A stretch of DNA of 64,000 nucleotides from Pardosa pseudoannulata (lineage: Eukaryota > Arthropoda > Arachnida > Araneae > Lycosidae): NCBI GenBank assembly GCA_032207245.1, contig CM063498.1:91332848-91396847 (forward strand). Reading direction: 5' to 3'. Shown in pieces: positions 12,995-26,137 of the stretch; positions within the stretch are counted from its first letter, which is position 1, and every line of letters starts with the position of its first letter. The position numbers and the translations under genes were made by a program. The notes beneath the pieces were generated by a model, which saw only the letters and a list, made by a program, of their open reading frames with translations, ran no database searches and was not told where the DNA came from.

Positions 12995-13168
12995 TAATTT
13001 TATTTAACTACAGTAAATGTTGGTTACATGTGTAATTCATTAAAAAAGCGCCCTCTGGTAATGAAATTTTAAACTTTTTCTCTATAACAAATTCTTATCC
13101 TTTTCTTGTATCCCATATTAACATTTCATAACTTTTTGAACAATAGGTTCAACTGTAGATAATTTTAA

Positions 13169-13943
13169 CCCTTTAAAGCCTGGCTTATCCTTTTAGTTAC
13201 CGCTGAAAATAGCTTTTACAAATTTTTTTTGAACGAGTTTTTCCTTTTGAGAGTAGGTACAGGGATATTTTATAAACAATCTACAAAATTTTCATGTAAT
13301 TTTTATTATTGCAAATTTTCCATTTGGATCGACATTATGATTTTCCGTACATTGCATATACAGACTGGCTGGTACATTGACTGAAATAATTAAGATTTTT
13401 TTTATTTATTATAAGCAAATATTTTTATATTTTATAATCGTAATTATATATATAATTACGATTTGCTTTATCTATTATAAGCATATTTTTCTTTTTGAAA
13501 GTAGGTACAGGGCTACCTTATAAACAATCAGCAAAACTTTCAAGTAATTTTTATTATTTGTAAATTTTCCATTTGGATTGACATTATGATTTTTCGTACA
13601 TCGCATATACAGACTGGCAGGTACATTGACTGAAATAATAAGAATTTAGTTTACCTATTATAAAACTGCATTTTACAGTATTTATTTTACAAGTAATACC
13701 TAATATATCTTTTTTCATGAAGTTTTTCCTTTTCCATAAATGGCATCCTATGATGTTTAAATTGATAGCTGAACACTAACGAAACGTGCTGTAGTACTCA
13801 AAGTTGTTTGAACTTCTTATTTATTTTATTCTGTGCAGTCCATGATAATTTAGATTTAAAATACGCATCGATATGTAATTGGCAGACGATATGACTCGAT
13901 AATCGATATATCGATAAATCGATATGATTTAGGCATTAAAGGA
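13169..13943. mobile_element. TTAA-flanked 775-bp element (piggyBac-type MITE) with internal duplication
   Basis: TTAA occurs at 13165-13168 and 13944-13947. The element ends, CCCTTTAAAGCC on the left and GGCATTAAAGGA on the right, are imperfect inverted repeats (10 of 12 bases). TTAA duplication plus CCCTT-type ends is typical of piggyBac-class elements (family knowledge). Inside, a ~165-bp segment beginning GTAGGTACAGGG occurs twice (about 13253-13415 and 13500-13655), separated by a TA-rich palindrome around 13440-13465. The right end holds clustered ATCGAT motifs (13866-13925). No open reading frame is present, so it would depend on transposase supplied in trans. Confidence 0.7.
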
Positions 13944-13947
13944 TTAA

Positions 13948-15899
<1,952 letters not shown>

Positions 15900-17885
15900 A
15901 AAATAATCATGTTACTCAAAAAATGTCTTCTGATGTTGAGGCTTGTTTCTAAATTCATATTTTCAGAACAAAAAAACCTTTTATATTTTTGATATCATTC
16001 TCTCATTTGGAGCTTTCTTGTTCCCTTAAATCTAACTTTGATATAGCAATGCTGAATATCCTTCAGTATAAATCCAAATATTGAATGCTATTTATAATTG
16101 AATACCGTTTACATTTCTTAGAAATATTAAAACTCGCTACACAAATACTGAATGCTATTTACAACTGAATACGTTTTAAAGTCTTCCAATGTTTTAGAAA
16201 TATAAAATCTCGTTCTAAGCGTATATCAAAATAGACGTTTTCATAACTAAAAAGCTTTTTATGTTTTTGGTCACATTCTTTTACTTTGAAGTTTCCCTGA
16301 TTTTTTTAATCTAGAATTGAAGTAATAATGTCGAAAATCCTTCAATATAAAATTCAAATACTGAATGCTATTTCTTAAATTCTTCAATTTTTTTAGAACT
16401 ATAAAAACTGGCTCTAAGCGTATATCTAAATTGACATTTTCACAACTAAAAAGCATTTTATATTTTTGATCACATTCCATAATTTTGAAGTTTCCCTGTT
16501 CCCTTAAATCTAACTTTCAAGTAGCAATGCTGAAAATCCTCCAATATAAAATTCAAATACTGAATGCTATTTATAACTGAATACCTGTTTAAAATCTTTA
16601 ATTTTTTTTAAATATGAAAACTCGTTCTAAGCTTATATCTAAACTGATATTTTCATAACTGAGAAGCATTTTATAATTTTGGTCACATTCTCTCATTTCG
16701 AAGGTTCCTTGTTCCCTAAAATCCAGTATTGAAGTAGCATTGCTGAAAATCCTTCAATATAAAATTCAAATACTGAATATGCTACTTATAATTGAATACC
16801 GTTTAAAGCCTTCAAAATTTTTAGAAATATAAAAACTCGTTCTAAGCGTATATCTAAATTGACATTTTCTTAACTAAAAAGCATTTTATAATTTAGTCCC
16901 ATTCTCTCATTTCGAAGCTTCTTTGTTCTCTTAAATCCAGTATTGAAGTAGCATTGCTGAAAATCCCTCAATATAAAATTCAAATACTGAATGTTATTCA
17001 TAATTGAATACTATTTAAAGTCTTCAAAATTTTTAGAAATATAAAACTAGTTCCAAGCGTATATCTAAATCGACATTTTTATAACTAAAAAGTATTTTAT
17101 AATTTTGATCACGTTCTCTCATTTCGATGTTTCCTTGTTCCATTAAATACAGTATTGAAGTAACTTTGCTGAAAATTCTTGAATATAAAATTAAAATACT
17201 GAATGCTATTTATAATTAAAAACCGTCTAAAGTCTTCAAAATTTTTAGAAATATAAAAACTAGTTCTAAGTGTATATCTAAAAATCTTTTTTTAATTTTG
17301 GTCACATTCTCTCATTTCGGAGGTTCCTTGTCCCCTTAAATCCAGTATTGAAGTAGCATTGCTGAAAATCCCTCAATATAAAATTCAAATACTGATTGGT
17401 ATTTACAATTGAATACCATCTAAAGTCTTCAAAATTTTTAGAAATATAAAAACTAGCTCTAAGCGTATATCTAAATTGACATTTTCATAACTAAAAATCA
17501 TTTTATAATTTTGGTCACATTTTCTCATTTTGAATGTTCCTTGTTCCTTTAAATCCAATGCAGTATTGAAATAACATTGCTGAAAATCCCTCAATATATT
17601 ATAAAACTCAAATACTGCATGCTATTCATAACTGAATACCATTTAAAGTCCTCAAAATTTTTAGAAATATAAAAACTAGTTCTAAGCGTATATCTAAATT
17701 GACATTTTCATAACTTAAAGGATTTTATAATTTTGTTTACATTCTCTCATTTCGAAGGTTCCTTGTTCCCTTAAATCCAGTATAGAAGTAGCATAGCTGA
17801 AAATCCCTCAATATAAAATTCAGATACTAGATGTTATTTATAATTGAATACCATTTAACGTCTTTAAATTTTTTTAAAAAGTATA
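15900..17885. repeat. ~215-bp tandem array, about nine monomers
   Basis: A TGCTGAAAATCC-like landmark recurs near 16045, 16331, 16530, 16743, 16957, 17170, 17362, 17580 and 17797, with periods mostly 192-218 bp. The first interval is longer because of a partial duplication near 16090-16170. Shared blocks are TCTCATTTCGAAGG, TTCAAATACTGAATGC, TTAGAAATATAAAAAC and AGCGTATATCTAAATTG. Small antisense open reading frames are by-products. A single monomer of this family lies far away at 31280-31475. Confidence 0.93.
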
Positions 17886-18239
17886 AAAACAATTTCATTT
17901 AAATTCTTTCAATTTCATTTAAAACATTTCAACTAATAGAAACCCATGCAAACCCTTTACTTGAGCCAATTTTTGGAAATAAAATGTTTCTTTGTCCGTG
18001 TAAAGACTGCTCTGCATTCTTTTCTTTTTACCATGCCTACACATTGATCCTCAAACAACTGTCAAGCTTTTCCTTCAGGGTATGTGAGCCAATATGGGTA
18101 CATTTGCTTTCCAAACTTTCTTGATTTGTTTGCCTTCGTTCCAGATTTACTTAAGAAGCGTTCGAAGAAGAAAATAGTGGATGAGTCGTGAATCGTTCGC
18201 CTGACAAGGAAATGAATTTCTGATCTGATGATGACGCAA
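17886..18239. other. Unassigned spacer between arrays
   Basis: Single-copy-looking sequence with slightly higher GC between two tandem arrays. Nothing recognisable. Confidence 0.55.
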
Positions 18240-19042
18240 CTTTTCGACTTTTAAATGCATATCTTGGGATTTAAACTTTCTACGATGTTCTTGATACATG
18301 GGAGATAAGAATTTCTTTTCGAGTTATATCATTGCAGATTTTGGGAAATGGCGTTGTATCAGAATATGAAAAATATTTTCACTGCAGCAGATATTTAGGA
18401 AATGAATCGCATAGATGGAGTTATTTAGACATTTTTGACTTCGCATATATGGGAATATATCTTTGAATTTATATTGACTGTTAATTAAGAAACTGGAAAT
18501 GTTCTGAATACATTGTTATAAAAATGCAACTCAAATGTACTATAATTGGATTTTTACTTCCACTTTTAAAAGTATATCTTTTTTTAAACCATCTTCAGAA
18601 ATTAACAATCTTCGGGAACATCTTCTCCCGTTGTTACTGGAGATATTAAAACATCTTTTAACCCCTTAACTGGTTTGTCCGTACGGTGTACGAGTTTATA
18701 TTAGTTGACCGCATCTGGTTTGCCCGTACGGCTTACGGGCATCTATATTCACCCCTCCTTCTTTTGATTTGCCCGTATTTTTAATTTGTTAATTGAGAGT
18801 CTTTAGTAAAAGAATATTTCAATACAGTACAAAGATTTTCCATGTTATTGAAAAATTTCCTAATTAGTTTTCTTTATAGTTACCAAAAGTCGAAAATATT
18901 TCGCATTCTTTGCTCGGTATTTACGCATTAACGTCGCCGCAGCAGATATTGCGCTAATGCACCAATAAAGAGCACTGAATTTCTGGATTTCTTGTTGCCT
19001 TGTTTGCCGATTTTTGTACTAACATTTTTTAGGGCTACGATA

Positions 19043-20549
19043 AGGTTTATTTGGGATTTGCCAAAAACAGAACAAGATACAATTTTATTTTTTCAGGGGC
19101 GAAATATTTTACAAAGAAGAAAAAAAACGATAATGTACCAATTTTAATGACATAAAACTTTATTTTGGTAAACATAAGTTTTAGAAATGCAATTAATGAC
19201 AGTGTGATCAGCAAGTGGGACTTGGAAAAGACAACTGATTTGAGAGAAGCAGAATTCCATTTTGTTGAGCTTTGAGATTCATATACTGCTGGTGCAAGGA
19301 GTTGACGTAGATTAAATTTTGGGAAAAGCAACTTGATTTATCGGATAAAAATGTTATAGATTGGAACAATTATATGTGCGAATCATGTGTCTTGGATATG
19401 GAGAATAAACCAAACAAGAAATTAGGTGGACTAGATTGCATTGTGAAAATTGATGAAAGTTTGTTTACTAAATGTAAAATTAATTGTGGTCGAGTATTGC
19501 CCAAATAGGCGAGGGGGGTATATGTAGAGAAATAAAAGATTCGTTTGTTGTCATTGTTCCTAATAGAATTGGTTCTACCCTTCTTGATAAAATTTTTGAA
19601 AACATTGCAGATGATAGCACAATTTATTCTGACAGATGAAAAGGTTACCACACAAATAGAATAGAAATAGAAGGATTTCTACAGGCTAAAGTTAATTATA
19701 AATACAATTTTGTTGATCCTGATACAGGATTGCATAAACAAACAGTTGAGAGAATGTGGGGCAATGCTAAATGGAGGAACAAGAAATCTAGGGGAGCATT
19801 GGACATCATTTGGAATTTTATTAATCAGAGTTCATATGGTGATTGAATCAGGTGAAAGAAAGTAGAGACTGTTTTGAATCTATGTTAACCCTCCGAGTGG
19901 TACACACCGAGGAAAAATAATCTATAAAAATAAGCTAAAGTTTCATTGTGTCAGTGACCAAAGTGTTCTATGATTTTTTACTTCACCCTTTGTCAACTAG
20001 ATTGGAATACGGAAAACCCACCCTTGTTACTGTACTTTTACTTCCGGTTATAAATAGATATATAAATAGACATTATAGATTGTTAATTTTTAATACATAT
20101 AAAGCTCGTCAAGTCTCGAAGATCATCCCATAAGAAATAATGGGTTCTAAAAGTACAAATAAAAATATTCTTTAAGAGAATGATTTCTATCGCTTTTACG
20201 AAAGTCATCCAAGCTATTTAAGTGGTGCAATTAGAGATACATCTGTTACCGCAAACGAAATACTTCGATGTAGAGATTTACAAAGCCATGAAAAGCTATC
20301 AGCGTCTTTGTGCCTCAGGGAGTAGGTGTGCAGTTCCTAAACAATCGACCTGAACCTTACCTCAAAACTCCATAGGGGAAAACACTGGTAGAAAATGTAT
20401 ATTACATTCATTTTTGGAACGTTTTTGGAGGTCGAAAATTGTACGTGACAACCGCTTTGAAGACATCATCACTTTGGCGGAATTGTACGTGCGAACCGCT
20501 TAGAGGGTTAAACTCTATATCGGCCCATTTTCTACCGAAATCCGATTGA
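19043..20549 (+). pseudogene. Merlin / ISXO2-like (IS1595-type DDE) transposase pseudogene
   Basis: Would catalyse cut-and-paste transposition. Visible in order: an N-terminal WDLPKTEQDTILFFQGR (19052 on); a decayed Cys-containing region; FIYCWCKELT and VIDWNNYMCESC (19356 on); KIDESLF with the first catalytic Asp (19452-19454) and CGRVLPK; then, after a frameshift near 19510, GGICREI and IYSDR.KGY with the second Asp (19631-19633); YNFVDPDTG; TVERMWGNAKWRNKKSRG with the Glu (19748-19750). The Asp-to-Glu spacing is about 38 residues. At least eight in-frame stops and two frameshifts show it is dead. A MITE splits the last codons: removing it joins SRDCFESM to LNSISAHFLPKSD and a stop at 20547-20549. 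The apparent long open reading frames here run antisense and are not genes. Confidence 0.88.
19889..20507. mobile_element. 619-bp TTAA-flanked MITE inside the Merlin transposase
   Basis: TTAA occurs at 19885-19888 and 20508-20511. The ends are CCCTCCGAGTGGTACAC and, reversed from the right, CCCTCTAAGCGGTTCGCAC: clear inverted repeats with a few mismatches. A second GTACGTG.CAACCGCTT motif near 20441 forms a subterminal repeat. It contains no transposase. It is not closely similar to the 536/546-bp MITE pair, so it is a separate family using the same TTAA target. Confidence 0.82.
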
Positions 20550-20765
20550 CTACTTTGTTTTTAAATAAAGTGTTTTGAATTTTGAAAGTGTTTTGATTTT
20601 AAATAAAGTGTTTTATTATGATTTGGCGCAAAAGTTTTAGGTGTAGATTGGCGGCACTTAAAAACCGCCAAATCTGTAGCTGCGGTCGCATTAATACTTA
20701 AGTACCCTTCGTTCTTGATATTTTTGTTATACAGTTTTTTTTTCTGAATTCAAAGCGTCTTAGTC

Positions 20766-21002
20766 ATGGATGATATTATAGACCATAATACTTTATTGTT
20801 TTATTGTTCTGATACAAATTCAGAACTGTCTTGTAATGTTCTGGATTATTCTTTAGATAAAACTTGTAGTGAACTCAGCTCCGATGAAGGTTTGAGTTCT
20901 TTTAGACATTTTATCGAAATTGATTTGAAAAACACACAGTTTAATTTTAGTACACAGTGTCCCCATTTTAATTTTACCAGTATCCCAGCCGTAAACATAT
21001 AA
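20766..21002 (+). pseudogene. Acidic N-terminal reading frame of the outer TTAA element
   Basis: A 79-codon frame, MDDIIDHNTLLFYCSDTNSE at its start, rich in Asp/Glu/Ser, ending FNFTSIPAVNI before TAA. The same frame continues VDDISDELTGFPLYAL to a second stop near 21050. Its place downstream of the left arm of a TTAA element, its acidic start and the F.F..IP.VNI segment suggest the N-terminus of a piggyBac-type transposase whose catalytic core was deleted. That is inference; I cannot align it confidently. It may equally be a chance frame. Confidence 0.4.
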
Positions 21003-22266
21003 GTTGATGATATTTCTGATGAGCTGACAGGCTTCCCTCTATATGCTCTGTAATTGCAAAAAAGTCAACATTTAGCAGCATTTGTGTACCATACTGATAA
21101 TATAAAAAATGCTTAAATTTATTATTTATCAAAATTTTAAAAAATATTCTTTTGTTTTCCTTTTATATTAAATTAGGATATTAATTATATGCAACAAGAA
21201 ATAAAGTTCTTTTAGAAACATTTCTGGTAAAAAGTTAACTTCTTAAGTCGTTAAAATTATAGTATTTCAGATTTCGTTTCGAAGCGTTGCTTTAGCATAT
21301 GAAAAATAGTAGTCTTGTTGCCGATGTCAAGGAAATAAATACTGTGGACTAAGTTATTAATATATTTTTAACTTCACAGATATAGGAATTAAAAATAATC
21401 CTAGTTGTTACGGATGTCTAGAAAAATAAATATTAGGAATAATGAGATTATGTTCAGATTTTCAACTTCACAGATATGGGAATGCAAAAATAATCATCGT
21501 AGATAAAGATGTTTAGAAAATAAATACTACGAATGTTGTTATTTACAGATTTTCAATTTTGCAGATATGGGAATTCAAAAATAATCATCATTGATGCAGA
21601 TGTCTAGGAAATAAATACTACGGATGAGGTTATTTGCCGATTGTGAATTTCATAGATATGGGATGATATTGAATTTATCTTTTCTGTTAATTTTATGAAA
21701 CTGGAAATGTTCATAGCATATTTTTATAAAAATATAAGGCGTAACTGATTATTGTAACTGAATTTTTTATTTAGCTTTTAAAGGCATATCTTACTATTTA
21801 AACTTTCTTCGGAGATCTGGTTACAAGAGAGATTAGAATTTCTCCAGTAACAATTGTAATCAGTATTTCAGCTTACATTTTTTAATATTGCAGCTTTTGT
21901 GAAAAAACGTTGCATTAGCATAGAAAGAATAATCGTTGCTTTTGCAGATGCCTAGGAAATAAATAGTATTCATGAAATTATTTACATATTTTCAACTGCA
22001 CAGAAAACGGAATGTATCTTGAACTTATATTTTCTGTTAATTAACAAAAAGTAAAATACTTACCATAAAAAAATGCAAATCGAATGTATTTTTACTGAAT
22101 TTTTGCTGTAGATTTCAAACTACGTTTAATCTCAAGTTTAATCTCGTACTGTAATAATTAACGTACATTTAATCTCACAATTTAAACGTACTTCTGGAAT
22201 CTTGTTACAGAAGAGATTATAACTTTTTACTTAATTTTTAAAATTAAAATTATAATATTGCTTTAA

Positions 22267-22802
22267 CCCTTTAACGGACAGTGGTTTCACAGAGAATTCT
22301 CTTGTTAAACATTTTTTTCACTAATTTTTTTAGAAATATAATTTTTTTCGATTTTTTTTATGTTTTTGACATTTAAAACTTACAATAGATGATAGTACTG
22401 CATTTAATTTATTTTTTATTTTTTCTGAATTTATTCTACTTTTTTTTTTGTATTTATATTTGCTGTACCTGGAAAGTTAGTAATTCAATTTTTCCCCTTA
22501 TGGCCCTACGCAAAAATATTTATTCAAACAACCCTTATAAATTGTTAAAATACTTATTATACTTTATTAAGAAAGCTAATTTATTGTTCTTCCAATATAA
22601 TTAAAATTTTACAAAGTATTGTGTTCACGCTGTGCAAGGTTTGTCAGTTAATTACCCCCTTCAATCCCTCCTATGGTATCCTCTAACACAAACCCTTCTA
22701 AAAATTGTATTAAAAATTTTTGCATTTATAAGTTTCATAGATAATATTTATAAAGTAATTTTATTAAATTCCAAAGAATTTATGTAGGTGACCTTTAAAG
22801 GG
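22267..22802. mobile_element. 536-bp TTAA-flanked MITE, copy 1
   Basis: TTAA occurs at 22263-22266 and 22803-22806. The left end is CCCTTTAACGGACAGTGG; the right end reversed is CCCTTTAAAGGTCACC. It is homologous over its full length to 30590-31135, sharing CATTTAAAACTTACAATAG, CTCCTATGGTATCCTCTAA and AATTCCAAAGAATTTATGT. It has no coding capacity. It is inserted in the ~310-bp array. Confidence 0.88.
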
Positions 22803-25030
22803 TTAATATAGAAAAAATAAAAGTCGCTGCTGCAATTGTCTAGGAAAGGAATAATACTATGAGATTATTTATAGATTTTCTACTGCACAGATATGGGAAT
22901 GTGTCTTGAACTTATCTTTTCTGTTAATTAATGAAAAAGAAAATTTTTATAATGTATTTTCATAAACTGAAAACCAAATGTATTTTTACTTAATTCTTGC
23001 TTTAGCTTTCAAACACATATCTCAAGATTTAAACCTACTTCAAAATCTTACTACAGGAGAGATTGCAATTTTCTTTTAAAATTATAGTATTGCAGATTTT
23101 GTGAAATACTGTTGCATTAGCATATGCAAAATTATCAATGCTGCTACATATATATCTAGGAAATAAAATCTATCGATTGCTTATTTAGACATTTTCAACT
23201 GCACACATATGAAAATATATCTTGAATTTATGTTTTCTGTTAATTAAGGAAACTTGAAATGGTCACAATATATTTTTATAAAAATACAACTCGAATGTGC
23301 TGTAATTGAATTTTTGCCTAAATTTTAGAACGATTACCTTAGTATTTCAAACACCTTTGAGAATTTTATTATAGAAGTAATTAAAATATCCTTTAAAATT
23401 ATAGTCTTGCAGCTTTTGTGAAATTAAATTACAATACCACATAGTTGTACTGGTTGGGGATATTTAGACATTTTCACTACACAGATGTAGGAATATTTTT
23501 TCAACTTATCTATTCTATTGATTAAAGAAATTGAAAATGCTAACTGTATATGTTATAAAAACGGAATTCGAATGTACTCTAACTGAATTTTTGATTTAGC
23601 TTTTAAACGCCTAACAATTTAAACCTTCCTTGGGAATCTTATTACAGAAGATATTGGAAATTCTTTTAAAAAGATAGTATTGCAGATTTTATGAAATATC
23701 GTTGCAATGGCACATGAAAAATAACTGTCTCTCTTGCAGTTGTCTAGGAAATGAATGCACTGGTTGGGGATATTTAGACATTTTCACTACACAGATATAG
23801 GAAAATATTTTTGAACTTATTCTATTGATTAAGGAAATTGAAAATGCTAACTGTATATGTTATAAAAACGCAACTCGAATGTACTGTAACTGAAATTTTG
23901 CTTTAGCTTTTAAACGCATATCTTACGATTTAAAGCTTCTTTGAAAATCTTATTATAGAAGATATTGGAAATTCATTTAAAATGATAATATTGCAGTTTT
24001 TATGAAACACAGTTACATTCGCATATGAAAAATAACCGTCTTTGTTGCAGAAAATGTCTAGGCAATGAATAATATTGATGGACTATTCACAGCTTATATA
24101 TCTTACAGTACACAAATATGAGAATTTACTTTGAACTCATGTTTTCTGTTGATTAAGAAAATAAAAAATATTCACTGTACATTGTTGTAAAAATGAAACT
24201 TGAATATATATTATTTGAATTTTTCCTTTAGCTTTTAAACGCACATATATCTTGGAATTTAAACTTTATACAGAGATCTTAATACATGGGAGTTAAATAC
24301 TTCTTAAAATATTATAGCATTAAAACTTTTGTGAAATGTTTTTGTTTATTAGAATTTAAAAAAGAACTATCACTGTTTCTAATATCTACGAAATGAATAC
24401 TAGTTAATGAGTTATTTAATAATTTTCAAGTTGTACGGAAATAAAAATTTACTTAGGCATGAAATTTTGAAATTGTTTTCAGGAAATATTGCAAAGGAGA
24501 AAAATCTATCGAAGAGAAGGGTTTTCGATAAAGTTCTAGAAATTTTATTTATAGGTAAAATTTGTACTCAAATTGAGAGAAAAATGATCATTTTAGACCC
24601 CCTAGTAACATTGCTGAAAGCATGTTTTCTATTTATTTATAAATTCCAAAATCTTCATAGTACACTTTTATAAAAATTCAACTAAGAAATTCTGTAACTG
24701 AATTTTTGTTTTAGACTTTAAACCCATATTTTGATATTTAATCTTTATGCAGATGTCTTGATATATGGAAGATAAGAATGGTTTTTTTTAATCACAGCAT
24801 TGTAGCAATTATGAAATGATGTTACATAAGTGTGTAAGATAATCATACCTGCTACAGATATCTAGGAATAAAATACTATGTTTGGAGTTATTTAACAATT
24901 TCAGCTGCATAGACATGAGTATTTACTTTAAACACATATTTTATATTAATTAAGATATATGTTCAAAGCCCATTTTTATAAAAATGAAACTTAGATGTAC
25001 TGTAACTGAATTTTTGCTTGAACAAGCAAA

Positions 25031-25416
25031 ACTAGGCAAAGCAAATAATAAAATTTAAAATTTATGAAAAGGAACTCATAATAAAGTAGCGTGAATGCAA
25101 CAAAAAAATTTTTTATCTTCTACAAAGTTAACAATATTGTTTTATTCATTACTCATGACATTTAAAAAGAAAAATTCAAAACTTAAAAAATGGAAGAGAG
25201 TTGAAGTAAATTTACTTTTTATAATTTCAATTTCATCCAAAGCGCAATCTATTATAACAGAAATAAACTGGTAAAAATAAAAACGATGACACATAATGCA
25301 ATGAAGAGAGACATCCTCTGTGATTTGTTATATTTCTGTTTATGTTTTCATCAAGATCTGTAATATAACTTTTTTAGGTATGTAAATAATAATTGCTGTC
25401 CATATTGCAAAATTTA
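25031..25416. other. Unassigned AT-rich DNA
   Basis: Right edge of the ~310-bp array up to the solo LTR target duplication. Nothing recognised. Confidence 0.55.
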
Positions 25417-25421
25417 CATGT

Positions 25422-26132
25422 TGTAACGGCTTCAATATTCTCGAGTGAGAGGTAACGTGAAGAATGGATCACAGTCAAGATATAATTGGAAATTTACTTC
25501 TATTCTTGATTAACTACGGCTATTTACAAGGGGATGTTAATTCCCAAATCATGTAGAACTGCACAGGATGGCTGCAGGTATAACTTCCTCCCGACGATCA
25601 CAGTCGAAAGAAAAAAGAGATTTAATAATCTCGTACAAGTGGGGAGGCTTTTTAGGGTGCAATCAAACCCAATTTATCCCCCGTTCGGTATCCGAGACTC
25701 TGCCGCTCCCTATATGAGCGGACTTTACGAATCTCCCGAACTAGAAAGCTGGCTCCGGGAACAAAATGAGAAAGAGTTCACGAGGTCAAGCACCTCTGTA
25801 AAAAAATGTCGAAAAGCCCTGAGTCGCAAAATTGTAGGCTTTTTATACCTGGGAATCAGTTATGGTTTTTTGGGGAGTCAGTTAAGATCCCAGTTACTTG
25901 AGATCTCCAGCTAAAGTTACAGTTATATTTTTTAGCTGAATACTCATTCGCTGGCTGTCCCTTTCCCGAATTCCTTAGGAATCATTAACGTGATCCATCA
26001 GGGGGCTTAATCGTCTATTCAATCCAATTTTCAAGATCCCAAACTCTGTGACGATACGCTATTGTCCTGGAAAACAGGTGGGATCCGATCAGCTGTTTTG
26101 GCGTTTGCTCAGAACAAAGGAGAGTCTTCACA
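25422..26132 (-). mobile_element. 711-bp solo LTR with perfect target duplication
   Basis: Perfect 5-bp repeats CATGT at 25417-25421 and 26133-26137 bound a segment beginning TGTAACGGC and ending CTTCACA, the TG...CA ends of an LTR. GC content is clearly above the surroundings. On the - strand a TATAAAAAGCC-like box (about 25840-25852) suggests transcription in that direction, so the 126-codon frame at 25534-25914 on the + strand would be antisense and is probably fortuitous. No second LTR or gag/pol is nearby, so it is a solo LTR left by LTR-LTR recombination. The superfamily cannot be fixed; a 5-bp duplication fits Ty3/gypsy, BEL or copia. Confidence 0.82.
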
Positions 26133-26137
26133 CATGT

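Larger units (their letters stand above)
18932..20686 (+). mobile_element. Merlin (IS1595/ISXO2-like) DNA transposon, carrying a MITE
   Basis: Candidate 8-bp target duplication CGCATTAA at 18924-18931 and 20687-20694. Merlin elements make 8-9-bp duplications (family knowledge). The ends are imperfect inverted repeats: left CGTCGCCGCAGCAGATATT, right end reversed ACCGCAGCTACAGATTTGG. Removing the inner 619-bp MITE and its extra TTAA leaves about 1.13 kb, enough for a ~300-codon transposase plus termini. It is nested in the left arm of the outer TTAA element. Confidence 0.7.
18662..21250 (+). mobile_element. Outer TTAA-flanked element (piggyBac-type, internally rearranged)
   Basis: TTAA occurs at 18658-18661 and 21251-21254. 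Joining the flanks across one TTAA gives ...CTTTTAAAATTATAGTATT..., which matches the uninterrupted monomer near 23075-23095, so the whole 2589-bp block entered the tandem array as one insertion. The left end CCCCTTAACTGG and right end CTTCTTAAGTCG pair only partly. Subterminal repeats with CCGTACGG occur at 18678-18740. Once the inner Merlin element is removed, about 0.83 kb remains: a left arm, a 79-codon reading frame starting at 20766, and a right arm with AATAAAG near 21208. It therefore looks like an internally deleted piggyBac-type element. Confidence 0.72.
18240..25030. repeat. ~310-bp tandem array, split by transposon insertions
   Basis: Monomers share a TTTTAAACGCATATCTT-like block, ATTATAGTATTGCAGATTTTG, a CATATGAAAAATAA-like block, TGTCTAGGAAATAAATA, a CACAGATATGGGAATA-like block and TTCTGTTAATTAA. 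Landmarks lie near 18246 and 18564, then (after a 2.6-kb insertion) 21773, 23000, 23320, 23605, 23905, 24233 and 24715. A local subarray of about 95-120 bp units (21310-21665) repeats the GTCTAGGAAATAAATACTA plus CAGATATGGGAAT part four times. Insertions are the nest at 18662-21250 and the MITE at 22267-22802. No protein-coding signal belongs to the array itself. Confidence 0.9.

Noticed and set aside
19047..19651. Two antisense open reading frames (94 and 93 codons)
   Set aside because: They lie opposite the recognisable Merlin transposase relic; the sense strand carries the conserved DDE motifs.
25534..25914. 126-codon frame as a host gene
   Set aside because: It is entirely inside another solo LTR and probably antisense to LTR transcription.
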